DNA of 64,000 nucleotides, taken from contig CM037778.1 in the NCBI GenBank assembly GCA_021229015.1, forward strand, positions 12,806,956 to 12,870,955. The letters run 5' to 3'. This document shows, piece after piece, positions 12,634 to 22,149 of this stretch; position 1 is the stretch's first letter; the number at the start of each line of letters is the position of its first letter. Source of the DNA: Solen grandis (lineage: Eukaryota; Mollusca; Bivalvia; Adapedonta; Solenidae). The position numbers and the translations under genes are program-made. The notes beneath the pieces were generated by a model, which saw only the letters and a list, made by a program, of their open reading frames with translations, made no database searches and had not been told where the DNA came from.

Positions 12634-12646
12634 CACCTCCCCAGTT
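12634..12646 (-). promoter_or_regulatory. Polypurine tract
   Basis: Minus strand reads ACTGGGGAGGTG directly before the 3' LTR, the position where plus-strand DNA synthesis is primed. Confidence 0.75.
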
Positions 12647-13000
12647 TGATGAAATGACGTCCACGTCATTAACACAAAACAACCAGGAATAATAATAAAG
12701 TAATAACGAACATGGTCCAAACAACACAACTTCCTCCAAAATTTCCTTCAAAAAATTTCCAACTGTATACATCTATGAACTACACAAACATATTATACAA
12801 AGAACTAATGCCTTACACTCATGAACTGCAGCTTACACACCGCAACTTACCTCATATTCTGCCCCCAAGCCTTTGAAAATGTGACCTCACATTTAACTTT
12901 ACATCAAAAATATCTTATATAAAAAATTAAAATTATTCAAATAAAAATTTTACAAATATTAAGTATAATTCATATCATAATACAATATCATGTCATAAAT

Positions 13001-13357
13001 TCACTTACTGAAAATACTTGTAACAAGCCTTTGTGCAACATCAACATCTATGTTACCAAGAATACCTGACTCCATCAATTCACTCAGGGCATGAAATCTG
13101 GAATCTAAAGGTCTTGATTGCAGTGGCGTCATTGAATTCATTTGGTAATCCCCAAACCTTATAGGCATTCGTCTTTCCCGTGTAGACCTTCTAGGCAATG
13201 GTTTTGGTGGACTTTTCTGTGCAGACATCTCATTTGCTTTATCCGTCTCCTTCTCTTGAATATCATTCTGACTCGTCAAATTTCCATTTCCATCCTCTAT
13301 TATAGTCTGAGGCTCTACTACATCCTGACCTGCACCTTCCTCTTTTTCTTCTCAAAG
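13001..13357 (-). CDS. Pol C-terminal extension beyond two in-frame stops
   Basis: After the pol stop the same frame reads TGA CTT TGA and then stays open to a stop near 13001. The segment contains P-K-P-L-P-R-R-S-T-R-E-R-R-M-P-I-R-F, typical of the basic, proline-containing tail found after the integrase in many Gypsy Pol proteins. It is therefore probably a piece of Pol separated by two stop codons. Whether this is natural readthrough, a separate product or a disabling mutation cannot be told from one copy. Confidence 0.55.
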
Positions 13358-16300
13358 TCATCTTTTGACTTTTTTTCCCATGTGGTTTTTAGAAGACTCA
13401 CTGTTTTTGTTGTTGGCCATTACATCATTTTGTTGACTCATGGGAACAACATCCTCCTTGAGAATAATTACAGGAATGTGGGCGTCCCCGGTACTAATGT
13501 CGTACATCAGTAACCCTGCTTCATCCTCTGAATCTGTGACGTCACTTGTGTCCACACCATCTTCCTCCGTCTTCTTTGTATCACACCCCACTTCTACCTC
13601 TGACTCTTTTCCAGTGCGGGTATCCTCCATCTCGACATCTGCCTCATAATCTGCTTGTCTCTCCTCCACTTCATCCTCTTGATCCTTGTCTTCATCCTGA
13701 TGGCTTAACAGGAATAAATGGTTCCGGTGCAATGTCCTCTCTCTACCAGACTTGTCTCCCTTCAGCTTGTAAACTGGAATGTTCTCATCCACCTGTTCAT
13801 CCACAATGTAGGCCTCATCTTCAAACTTATCTGCGATTTTATGCTTGGAGTCAAATGATAGAATTCTGACTAGAACTTTATCGCCTGGAAGTATCTTTGC
13901 TGATTTTGCCTTCATATCATAGTATTTCTTTTGTTGTGCTTTGGCCTTTGTAAGATGTTCCTCTACTATCTGTCTTGTCCTTGAAATCCTGTCTTTTAAA
14001 TCTTCAACATAGTCCTTTGTTGACTTGCTGACCGTGTTATTTGCCTTCTCAAACACTGCGTCTATCGGCAACTTGGGTTTCCTGCCGAACATCAATTCAA
14101 ATGGGGAGAACCTTGTTGACTCATGCGGCGTGCAGTTGTATGAGTATACCAACGAATTGACGTATCTTTTCCAGTCGGTCTTCTTACTGTTTTCCAAAGT
14201 TCCCAGCATGCTTAGAAGAGTTCGGTTAAATCTTTCCGGACCAGCATTTCCTTGCGGATGGTAAACTGATGTGCGACTTTTCTTCATATTCATTATGCTG
14301 CATAGCTCCTTGACGATCTCCGATTCAAAATTTGGTCCTTGGTCAGAGTGTAGGCGTGCTGGTATTCCATAATGGACTATGAATTCATTGTAAAAACTTT
14401 CAGCTGTTGTTTTTGCAGTTTGGTTTTTTGTAGGAATGGCCATAGCAAATTTGGTGTAATGATCAGTGATGACTAAAATGTTGGGTATTCCTCCTTTTGA
14501 TGGTTCCAATGTCAAAAAATCGAAACAAACTAACTCTAGTGGATATGAGGTATGGACGTTGACCAAAGGTGCTCTGTTGTTCACTGTTGACTTCCTTTTC
14601 AGACATCTATCACAGCTATTTATCCACTTCTCAACATCTGTTGACATTCCCGGCCAATAGAAACGCTGTCTGATCAACTTAATTGTCCTGTCCCTACCGG
14701 GATGACCGACATCATTGTGTAACCCCTGCAGGACTTGCTCCTTAAAATGTTCTGGGATGACAAGTTGCTCTAGTAGTTCATCATTTTCTTGAATTGTCCT
14801 AAAAAGTATTCCTCTCTTCATTTGAAAGTTCCTAAACTGTTTCTTCATGACTACATCCAATTTTGAAAGACCTTTAGTTGGTATGCGTTGATCAATGACG
14901 GCTTTCCTCCATCTATCTATAAGTGGGTCTTCTCTTTGCCTTCTCCTGATCTCATATAGGTCATACTGAGCTATGGGCTGTTCCTGTTCTTCTGTTGACA
15001 AGACTATATTCATAGTGTTTGCAGGTAATGTGTCCAGATAAGATGGTACAACACATGTGGAACTGCATATCGCCTTCACTGCCTGGTCATCAATCCTAAT
15101 CAGACTGTCATTCTCCTTGTCCAGCTTCTCATGGGGATATCTACTTAATCCATCTGCATCTGCATTCCTGAGGCCAGCTCTGTAGGTCAAGTCAAAACTG
15201 TACTGTCCCAAAGCAGATGCCCATCGTTGGCCTGTAGCATCCAACTTGGCTGATGTTAATATGTATGTCAATGGATTACTGTCTGTAAGCACTGAAAACT
15301 TTTTGGCTATAAGGTAATCAGAGAACTTTTCTGTCACGGCCCACTTTAATGCAAGGAATTCCAATTTAAATGCTGCATATTTCTGTTCCGACCTGGATAA
15401 TGCACGACTGGCAAAAGCAATGACTCTTTTAATTCCATCTTGTTGTTGGTACAACACGGCTCCCAATCCTTTTGTCGAAGCGTCTATGTGTAACTCGAAC
15501 GGTAAGTGAAAATCCGGGTATGCTAATATGGGTGGGGATGATAAAGTCTGTTTCAGGTTATCAAATGCTCTTTGTTCTTCCTCTGTCCAACGCCATTCTT
15601 TCATCTTGGTTTTCTTCGGACCTTTCTTTGAAGTTGTTGGGGGTATTAACTCAGCCAAAGGTCTGGTAATTTTACTAAATCCGCGAATGAATCGTCTGTA
15701 GTATCCGGCAAATGCTAAGAAACTTCTGAGCCCTTCAGGATCTGATGGTTTTGGCCAGTTCAACACTTTGTCTATCTTGGCTGGGTCTGTGTGAATACCT
15801 CTTTCACTGACAACATGACCTAAAAAGGGAACTTCCTTACGAAAAAATTTACATTTTTCAGGTGCCAGCTTGAGACCAAATTCCTTCAAACGTGTGAACA
15901 CTTTCTCCAAATTTTCCAAATGCTCCTCAAAAGTTTGACTAAAGATAATGATGTCATCAATATATACTACACAAATGTGAAAATTGAGTTCTCCCAGACA
16001 TTCCTGCATTAACCTCTGATAAGTAGCTGGTGAGTTTGTTAAGCCAAACGGTAATTTCACAAATTCCCATAATCCATATGGTCCAACTGTAAAGGCAGTA
16101 CGTTCCTTATGAGCTTCCTCAACCTCGACCTGATGGTACCCCGACTTCATGTCAACTGTTGAAAAGTATTTAGCTCCACTCAGTGTGTCGAAAATTTCCT
16201 CCATGCGTGGTAATGCATATGAATCTTGGATGGTTTTCTTGTTGAGGGTCCTATAATCGACACACATCCTCAGCTTTCCATTCTTCTTGCGACACAAAAC

Positions 16301-17452
16301 AATGGGGGAAGCATAAGGAGACTTTGATGGCCGTATAACACCGGATGCATGTAATTGCTCCAAATGCTGCCTCACCTCGTCTATCATGCCTGGGGGAATG
16401 CGACGATGTCTAAGTTTGAATGGGACCTCATCTGTTAACTCAATACGATGTTTGACCTTCTTACAGTTGCCGATGTCCAAATCCCCAATTGAAAATATAT
16501 CTCTGTGTTCTAGTAGAAATTGCTTCACCTTGTCCCTTTGATGAGATGTCAACACCGATTCATCTATGTTCAACTCCTCAACAATGGCCTTCCTCTTGTC
16601 ATCTAAATCCTCTTTCTTCTCTAACACATCCTCAGTGATAGTTACTGGCTGTAACTCACATATAATGCCTCTAGGTGGGATACACACGGTGCTAGTTGAC
16701 AAATTGGATAAGGTCACTACTAATTCTGTGTTGGTATCATGACTATATTCCACAAGACATGGTGTGAGCTCTATGTAATCCGGGATGGTAGCTTCCTTGG
16801 ACTCATGTAACATGGCACAGCATGACTGGTAAGGTATCTTCTTATCTGTATAGCACCAGACGTTCCTTGTCTGATTCGGTTCCAAGATTACTTTTTCTGT
16901 CATGGCATTCCGAACAATGGCTATCCTGTCCTGATTTTTCCTAAGACTCCTTTCCCACATGGATATTGTTCGAAACGTTAAGTACCATGGAGTAAAAAGC
17001 TTTGCTTTCTGTAAAAACCTATCTCCAAAGTAATCTTTGCATTCCTGTAAAAGGGTGTGCAGTATATTTGTGCCAAGTATTACGGGTGTTTGCTTAGTGT
17101 ACCGGGTATCTGGGGCTATGAGAAATAAACAGGAGTGTGGCTTTGCATTTTCAAGCCCAGTCTCAATAGAGACTTCTAACTCTATACACCCTAAGTATGG
17201 CAGTTGTTTTCCATCTGCACATTCAATGTTTAAAATACTATTGATGGGTTCAATCTCAATATTAGAAAAATTGTCTTTATAAAAGGTTTCAGAAATAATA
17301 CTAACTACCGACCCAGTATCTAGCAATGCTGTGGACAAAAAATTGTTTATCTTAATATTAGCTTCATTAATATCACCTACAAGTTTGAGATCTTTATTAT
17401 TAATGAACGTGCCAGAGTTCGATCCCCTAACCGAGGCACTTACTAGTTTGGG
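13358..17452 (-). CDS. pol: Pol polyprotein: protease, reverse transcriptase, RNase H, integrase
   Basis: An open frame of about 1,365 codons, in the -1 frame relative to gag. No ATG starts it: the first codon of the open stretch near 17455 is TTG, so it is expected to be made as a Gag-Pol fusion by frameshifting. Numbered from that TTG: aspartic protease with L-L-D-T-G-S near residue 45; RT with Y-I-D-D at about 498-501; RNase H with H-I-D-A-S near 657; integrase zinc finger (H-X4-H ... C-X2-C) near 910; integrase catalytic D, D and E near 975, 1037 and 1073. In the last motif G-N-A-G-P-E-R-F-N replaces the more usual G-N-G-Q-V-E-R. A strongly acidic stretch follows the integrase. No internal stop or frameshift is seen before 13358. 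Confidence 0.95.
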   Translation of the reverse strand, partial: PKLVSASVRGSNSGTFINNKDLKLVGDINEANIKINNFLSTALLDTGSVVSIISETFYKDNFSNIEIEPINSILNIECADGKQLPYLGCIELEVSIETGLENAKPHSCLFLIAPDTRYTKQTPVILGTNILHTLLQECKDYFGDRFLQKAKLFTPWYLTFRTISMWERSLRKNQDRIAIVRNAMTEKVILEPNQTRNVWCYTDKKIPYQSCCAMLHESKEATIPDYIELTPCLVEYSHDTNTELVVTLSNLSTSTVCIPPRGIICELQPVTITEDVLEKKEDLDDKRKAIVEELNIDESVLTSHQRDKVKQFLLEHRDIFSIGDLDIGNCKKVKHRIELTDEVPFKLRHRRIPPGMIDEVRQHLEQLHASGVIRPSKSPYASPIVLCRKKNGKLRMCVDYRTLNKKTIQDSYALPRMEEIFDTLSGAKYFSTVDMKSGYHQVEVEEAHKERTAFTVGPYGLWEFVKLPFGLTNSPATYQRLMQECLGELNFHICVVYIDDIIIFSQTFEEHLENLEKVFTRLKEFGLKLAPEKCKFFRKEVPFLGHVVSERGIHTDPAKIDKVLNWPKPSDPEGLRSFLAFAGYYRRFIRGFSKITRPLAELIPPTTSKKGPKKTKMKEWRWTEEEQRAFDNLKQTLSSPPILAYPDFHLPFELHIDASTKGLGAVLYQQQDGIKRVIAFASRALSRSEQKYAAFKLEFLALKWAVTEKFSDYLIAKKFSVLTDSNPLTYILTSAKLDATGQRWASALGQYSFDLTYRAGLRNADADGLSRYPHEKLDKENDSLIRIDDQAVKAICSSTCVVPSYLDTLPANTMNIVLSTEEQEQPIAQYDLYEIRRRQREDPLIDRWRKAVIDQRIPTKGLSKLDVVMKKQFRNFQMKRGILFRTIQENDELLEQLVIPEHFKEQVLQGLHNDVGHPGRDRTIKLIRQRFYWPGMSTDVEKWINSCDRCLKRKSTVNNRAPLVNVHTSYPLELVCFDFLTLEPSKGGIPNILVITDHYTKFAMAIPTKNQTAKTTAESFYNEFIVHYGIPARLHSDQGPNFESEIVKELCSIMNMKKSRTSVYHPQGNAGPERFNRTLLSMLGTLENSKKTDWKRYVNSLVYSYNCTPHESTRFSPFELMFGRKPKLPIDAVFEKANNTVSKSTKDYVEDLKDRISRTRQIVEEHLTKAKAQQKKYYDMKAKSAKILPGDKVLVRILSFDSKHKIADKFEDEAYIVDEQVDENIPVYKLKGDKSGRERTLHRNHLFLLSHQDEDKDQEDEVEERQADYEADVEMEDTRTGKESEVEVGCDTKKTEEDGVDTSDVTDSEDEAGLLMYDISTGDAHIPVIILKEDVVPMSQQNDVMANNKNSESSKNHMGKKVKR
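17409..17439 (-). promoter_or_regulatory. Candidate stem-loop downstream of the frameshift site
   Basis: Minus-strand GTGCC (17435-17439) can pair with GGCAC (17409-17413) around a 21-base loop. The stem begins 6 nt after the slippery heptamer, inside the spacing usual for -1 frameshift stimulators. The stem is only 5 bp, so a longer pseudoknot may be needed. Confidence 0.35.
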
Positions 17453-18600
17453 CAATTAGCCTGCATGTGTCCTCTCTTATTACATTTCCAACAAATGGGG
17501 GTGAATGTACTACCTGCAACAGGTCTTTCAGGATAATACTCACCTCTACCTCTTCCACCACTAAACTTTCCTGGTCCTGTTCCTCTTGAACTAAACTTCC
17601 TTGTATCAAATCTCTGTCCTCGCATTGTTCCTCTGGGTATGTATGGAGTGTAGTTTCCTGGTCCTGTACTGACATGTTGATCCTGCTTCTCTTCCAACCT
17701 TTCAATCCGCTTATTCAACTGTTGGAGTAGATCTTTCATTTCACTAAGTTCACTCTTCTCCTGCTTTTCCTTAGGATCTTTTGTCATGGGTCTGCATGGT
17801 TTAGCCTTCTCCTTCTCATCCTTTTCCAATGATTCAAGTTTCCTCAGCTCAATCTTAAACTTGTCGTAGTCCTCAATGGTGTCATATTTATAAACAGCTT
17901 GTCGCTTCAAGTCCGATTGTAAACCCTGGTAAAGTACACCTTTCAGTATCCTCCAGTCATGTCTTCTCAGTGCTCCTAAACAGACAGCCTTATCGAAGTA
18001 ATCCTCCAGCCTTGCTGCATAGCTTGTAACTGATTCCCCTGGAAGTTGAGTGCAGTTATACAGCTTCTTCATGATCGTTTCCTGAGTTTCTATGTTTCCG
18101 TAAGTGCTTTCCAACTTCGCTAACACCTCCTGGATTGTGACATGAGTACCTAGCCTACGTATAATTTCCGCCACCTCTCCTCTCACAGCTTTCCTAACTC
18201 CGTGCAAAATCTGTTGATGTGTGAAATTTCCATCTTCCATCAGGGCTTCCACTTCAAATTTAAAACAAGACCAGTTTACTTCCCCTCTTCCACTCTCTCC
18301 ACCGAAACTTGAAATCTTCGGATATTGGTAAGATATCCTTGGCATAGGAAGTGGCTTCTGATCAGTTGCATCCTCCATGAAATGAAATGTCTTCGGTTTC
18401 GCTGACTCCTTCTTTCCAAACTGACTCATGAACTCCAGTAAATCATTTGGCGATTCAATGTCCGGATGCAGATGTAAACTGTGAAAAGCCTGAAGTAATT
18501 TCCGATCCTGCTCAGACAATGTAATATCACTAGCAACATCTCCGCCCGTCGCTCCTTCCAATTCATCGTCCATATCAATCAAGCTTTTATTCATACTCAT
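17443..18600 (-). CDS. gag: Gag polyprotein with a CCHC zinc knuckle
   Basis: 385 codons from the ATG at 18600. The open frame extends six codons further to a TTG, but the ATG is the better start, and another ATG lies two codons in. The C terminus carries C-W-K-C-N-K-R-G-H-M-Q-A-N-C, a C-X2-C-X4-H-X4-C knuckle for RNA packaging, two residues before the stop. Ahead of it is an Arg/Gly-rich stretch (R-G-R-G-E-Y), and before that a charged, coiled-coil-like segment (Q-L-N-K-R-I-E-R-L-E-E-K). The middle of the protein resembles the capsid-like core of Gypsy Gag (G-T-H-V-T-I-Q-E-V-L-A-K-L). It overlaps the upstream end of the pol frame, with expression of pol by -1 slippage at the last two codons. 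Confidence 0.92.
   Translation of the reverse strand: MSMNKSLIDMDDELEGATGGDVASDITLSEQDRKLLQAFHSLHLHPDIESPNDLLEFMSQFGKKESAKPKTFHFMEDATDQKPLPMPRISYQYPKISSFGGESGRGEVNWSCFKFEVEALMEDGNFTHQQILHGVRKAVRGEVAEIIRRLGTHVTIQEVLAKLESTYGNIETQETIMKKLYNCTQLPGESVTSYAARLEDYFDKAVCLGALRRHDWRILKGVLYQGLQSDLKRQAVYKYDTIEDYDKFKIELRKLESLEKDEKEKAKPCRPMTKDPKEKQEKSELSEMKDLLQQLNKRIERLEEKQDQHVSTGPGNYTPYIPRGTMRGQRFDTRKFSSRGTGPGKFSGGRGRGEYYPERPVAGSTFTPICWKCNKRGHMQANCPN
17446..17452 (-). promoter_or_regulatory. -1 ribosomal frameshift heptamer C CCA AAC
   Basis: On the minus strand the last gag codons are TGC CCA AAC TAG. CCCAAAC fits X XXY YYZ in the gag frame, and a one-base backward slip enters the pol frame (CCC AAA CTA). 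The gag stop follows immediately at 17443-17445. Confidence 0.8.
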
Positions 18601-20471
18601 TTTGCTAAGGATTTCCAAACTCCAGAATATTAATACTTACCTTAAAATCATAAAATAATTCCTGTATTTGAGACAAAACGCAAAATATGCAATAAAACAA
18701 TGCTGAAATGGATAATAAGAAAACAACAGGTGCAAAAGGGACGAAAGGAGTATAAATTCGCAAAATGTAATTAAATTATGAATGAATCAATTGGCCAAAA
18801 TAATAAAAAAAAGGAAAAAAAAAAAATTAAAAAAAAACCAAAAGACAGAAAAAAAAAATGAATGACAGATGGACTAATAAACGAATAAGGGGGATAACGA
18901 ATGACAGATGGACTAATTAAACAAATAAGGGGGGGTGGAGATAAAATAACAATTGATAAGGTGGGGTAACTAATTTCAGGTAAATGTAATATTGCAGCAA
19001 TGAATAAACACAATGATAGACAGAGTGAACAAAAAGAAAAAAAAAAAATGAAAAATAAATGTATATAGATTAATAAACAAAAAAATATAAAAGGAAAGAC
19101 AGAGGAAAAAAAAAATATAAAAATACAGAAAGAAAAATGGACAAATATTGCAGACAAATAAATAAATAATCAAATTTAAGAATTATTTAAGTTAAATATG
19201 GTCTAAGTATCAAATGGTATATATACACATAAATAACAATTTAAATAAGTAAATATTTTTTTTTTTTCCAATTTAACCCCAAAAAACCAGTCAAATAAAA
19301 TATTTTTCTAAATTAATTCAAATTTTTAATTCTTAATTGCACCAACTAAGCGTAGACAGAATGAAAGAAAGAAAAAAAAAAAAGAATAACAGACACCAAG
19401 TTCACTTACCTCAGCAAAATACTATATTATGAAATAAATATCAACTTCTTTTTTTTTTAGATTTTCTCTAGGCCTGCAAGTTTCTACAAACTACATCTTT
19501 TGGTACTAAACTATTTGCATCACAACTGTTCAACTATACTATGAAATAAATAAAAGATCAATTGAATTACTATTAATTCCAAATAGAGGCAAATGAGTAG
19601 TCACATGTTCAGTCCAGTCATCAACTTCCTGTCCCAACAGCCAATCACAGTACCACACTGAATGAAACCCGTTACCTCATACAATCACCAACCAATCAGA
19701 GGCAGTATGACAAAACCAAAATCAAGGTCAATATGCAAATAAAGCTATCAAGTTCAAGTCACTGAACCAAGGGAGGGAACCAAATACAATCAGAGTCATA
19801 TAAAATAGAAAAAAAAAACCTGAGAAATAAAAAAATATTTTTTTAAATAAAAAAAAAATTTTAAAACTATTCTAAATCAGAATTAATTCTTCAGAATGGT
19901 AGCATATACCTATAAATTGATTTAAGTAATCTGAATTAACGGACCATCACCATTAATTATTATTAGAATTGAACCGTACCCAGTGATCAAGCAAACTTTA
20001 TAGTGAATGAGTGAAAAAAAAAAAAATTCAGTTAATTTAGTGAAAGTGAATATTCTCTTTCTTTCAAAAAAAATTTACTGTCATATAACAAAATTCAGTA
20101 CTCACGCTCTGTTGAACAAGGGAATTTTCCTGGAATATTACACATGAATAATCTGGCCACCAGAACACACAGTCAAATGGTAGTATTCACACTTGAACAC
20201 AAGTCAAAATCTAAAGTATTCCACTGAATCCGATGACAGGTATACCAATGCAGATCCAACGACGACAGGACTACTGACGTTGATCGACCATGGAAGTACT
20301 AACGTAATTTCAATGTCAACAGCAACACAGCTGTAGATCCAGACTGATGAAATGGCAATAAAAATGGATATACCAGGAACAATGACAATTAATAACAATA
20401 AAATCCACTATCCAGTGAAAATAGTCACAAATATTCAGCACAAGTTCTTCATCAAAGTAGACTGCATCAAA
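18601..20471 (-). other. Long AT-rich leader of the Gypsy element
   Basis: About 1.87 kb between the primer site and gag, without a convincing ORF. Poly-A/T runs and A-rich purine tracts dominate 18770-19450 (as read on the plus strand), and open frames there are low-complexity. This leader is long for a Gypsy element. Confidence 0.7.
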
Positions 20472-20484
20472 ACGTTGGGCGCCA
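20472..20484 (-). promoter_or_regulatory. Primer binding site, tRNA-Lys type
   Basis: Minus strand TGGCGCCCAACGT starts 2 nt inside the 5' LTR end. It is complementary to the 3' end of animal tRNA-Lys(CUU), which ends ACGTTGGGCG plus CCA. Confidence 0.85.
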
Positions 20485-20486
20485 TT

Positions 20487-21424
20487 TGTAATATATGTGG
20501 GTAGTGTCGGGTTCCTACAGTACAATTAAACTGAGGCTGAAGAACATGTTCACACATTTATTATCATAAATATATCCACTATCACATTCATCACAATGTT
20601 CTCAATATTCCAGCAGGCTTCCTAATCCTGGTAGAGCAGAAACACTCTGAAATAAACAAACAATACAAATTGGCAAATGTTTCTACTGCTATAACTTTCC
20701 TTCTGAATAATATATATTAATGAGTAATTGTGTGTCCAGTGGCCCTAAGACGATATTAAACATATAACACAGTTAAAAGGATGTTAAGAGCATCAGTACA
20801 AACAATAGCATACAATATCATAGAATACACATTAGACATTATCAGTTTCCATCTTACAGATCTCTACAATACATCTGCAGCAGGTTGCTTAACATACACA
20901 GATAACAGAAACAATACATTGACAGGACTTACCAACTTTGGGCTGAGTGCCTTTCTAACTTCTCTCTCTCAGTACAGGTGTAGATGTCTCATGCAGTGGA
21001 TTACTCTGTAATATTAGCAATCAATATAACATTCCATGCCTGGTTATTAATATGGTTTTGAACATAAATGCTACCATCTTGAGATGTAGGCTTTTAAACA
21101 AAGCATAGAACTTGTAAGTTTACTCCAAATTACTATAAGGAAATATTTGCAAAATAACACAAGCACTGCCCATTGCAACTACCAGAAAGAACAATAAATA
21201 AGAATAGATTATGAATAACAAATGAATAAAACTTACCAAACCAATGACCAATAATGAACAATACAATTTAATTAAGAGTAGCGTCCTGCTTCTTGTAAAA
21301 AATCGTGCAGAATGACTCCAAAGCGGGAAAGTATAAAAGGGAAGTCACTCTTGTCAAACAAAGCTCAACCAAAGGGAAATAACTCCAAAGGTCATATAAC
21401 ACCAATTTACTCAACCCTGTTACA
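20487..21424 (-). repeat. 5' LTR of the Gypsy element
   Basis: 938 bp with the same TG...CA ends as the 3' LTR. It differs, as far as I could read, by an extra 'atctgca' near 20872. Flanked on the right by the TGTA target duplicate. Confidence 0.95.
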
Positions 21425-21749
21425 TGTAATTAAAAAAAAGTTTCTTTTGGGTTGTTTTTTTTCTTTCCCTTGATAATGTTGGTGAAGTATTAGTTTTCTG
21501 ACAAATAAACTTTGCAAGTGTATGTCACATTGCACGGGAAAACACTATATTTTGTGAACACGCTTAGAGGGAATTATGGTTAAATATAGAAGCAGTTGCT
21601 AGCTGTAACATATGACACGGCGTCTTCACCAGTCCATTGTAGCGTATTTGTGTTAATAAAATTTCCAGCCTGTGAAGTGAGCGCATGCGCAAAAAAGTGG
21701 ATGTGATGAAAAGTGATTTGACAGAGCACATGGAAAAAGAAATAATTTT
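21425..21749. other. Spacer
   Basis: Unique-looking AT-rich sequence between the retrotransposon and the next repeat; no feature identified. Confidence 0.4.
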
Positions 21750-22117
21750 TAGTCTCCTACCGGTGTTTACACCGGAGGGGACTATAAGTTTGCCCTCGTC
21801 TGTCTGTCTGTCAGTCTGTCAGTCCGGAAATCTGGCCCAATTTTAATCTGTCGTCTATCAGTCCGGAAATCTGGATCCCGCAATAACTGAAAAGACTTTT
21901 AAGATAATATGTCTGTCAGTCCGGAAATCTGGATCCCGCAATAACTGAAAAGACTTTTAAGATAATATGTCTGTCTGTCTGTCTGTCTGTCTGTCAGTCC
22001 GGAAATCTGGATCCCGCAATAACTTAAGACTTTTAAGATAATATGTGTCTGTCTGTCTGTCTGTCTGTCAGTCCGGAAATCTGGATCCCGCAATAACTTA
22101 AGACTTTTAAGATAATA

Positions 22118-22149
<32 letters not shown>

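Larger units (their letters stand above)
11703..21424 (-). mobile_element. Ty3/Gypsy LTR retrotransposon, nearly complete
   Basis: A 9.7-kb element bounded by LTRs that begin TGTAATAT and end CTGTTACA, with TGTA duplicated at 11699-11702 and 21425-21428. Transcription is on the minus strand: 5' LTR, primer site, a ~1.9-kb leader, gag, pol, polypurine tract, 3' LTR. Pol order is protease, RT, RNase H, integrase, which defines the Ty3/Gypsy (Metaviridae-type) order. The two LTRs differ, as far as I could read, by one 7-bp indel, so insertion is recent. No envelope-like ORF is seen. Gag and pol frames are open, but pol carries two in-frame TGA codons before a conserved-looking tail, so activity is uncertain. 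Confidence 0.95.

Noticed and set aside
18771..19157. 128-codon minus-strand ORF
   Set aside because: Low-complexity Phe/Ser/Ile run produced by A-rich DNA in the retrotransposon leader.
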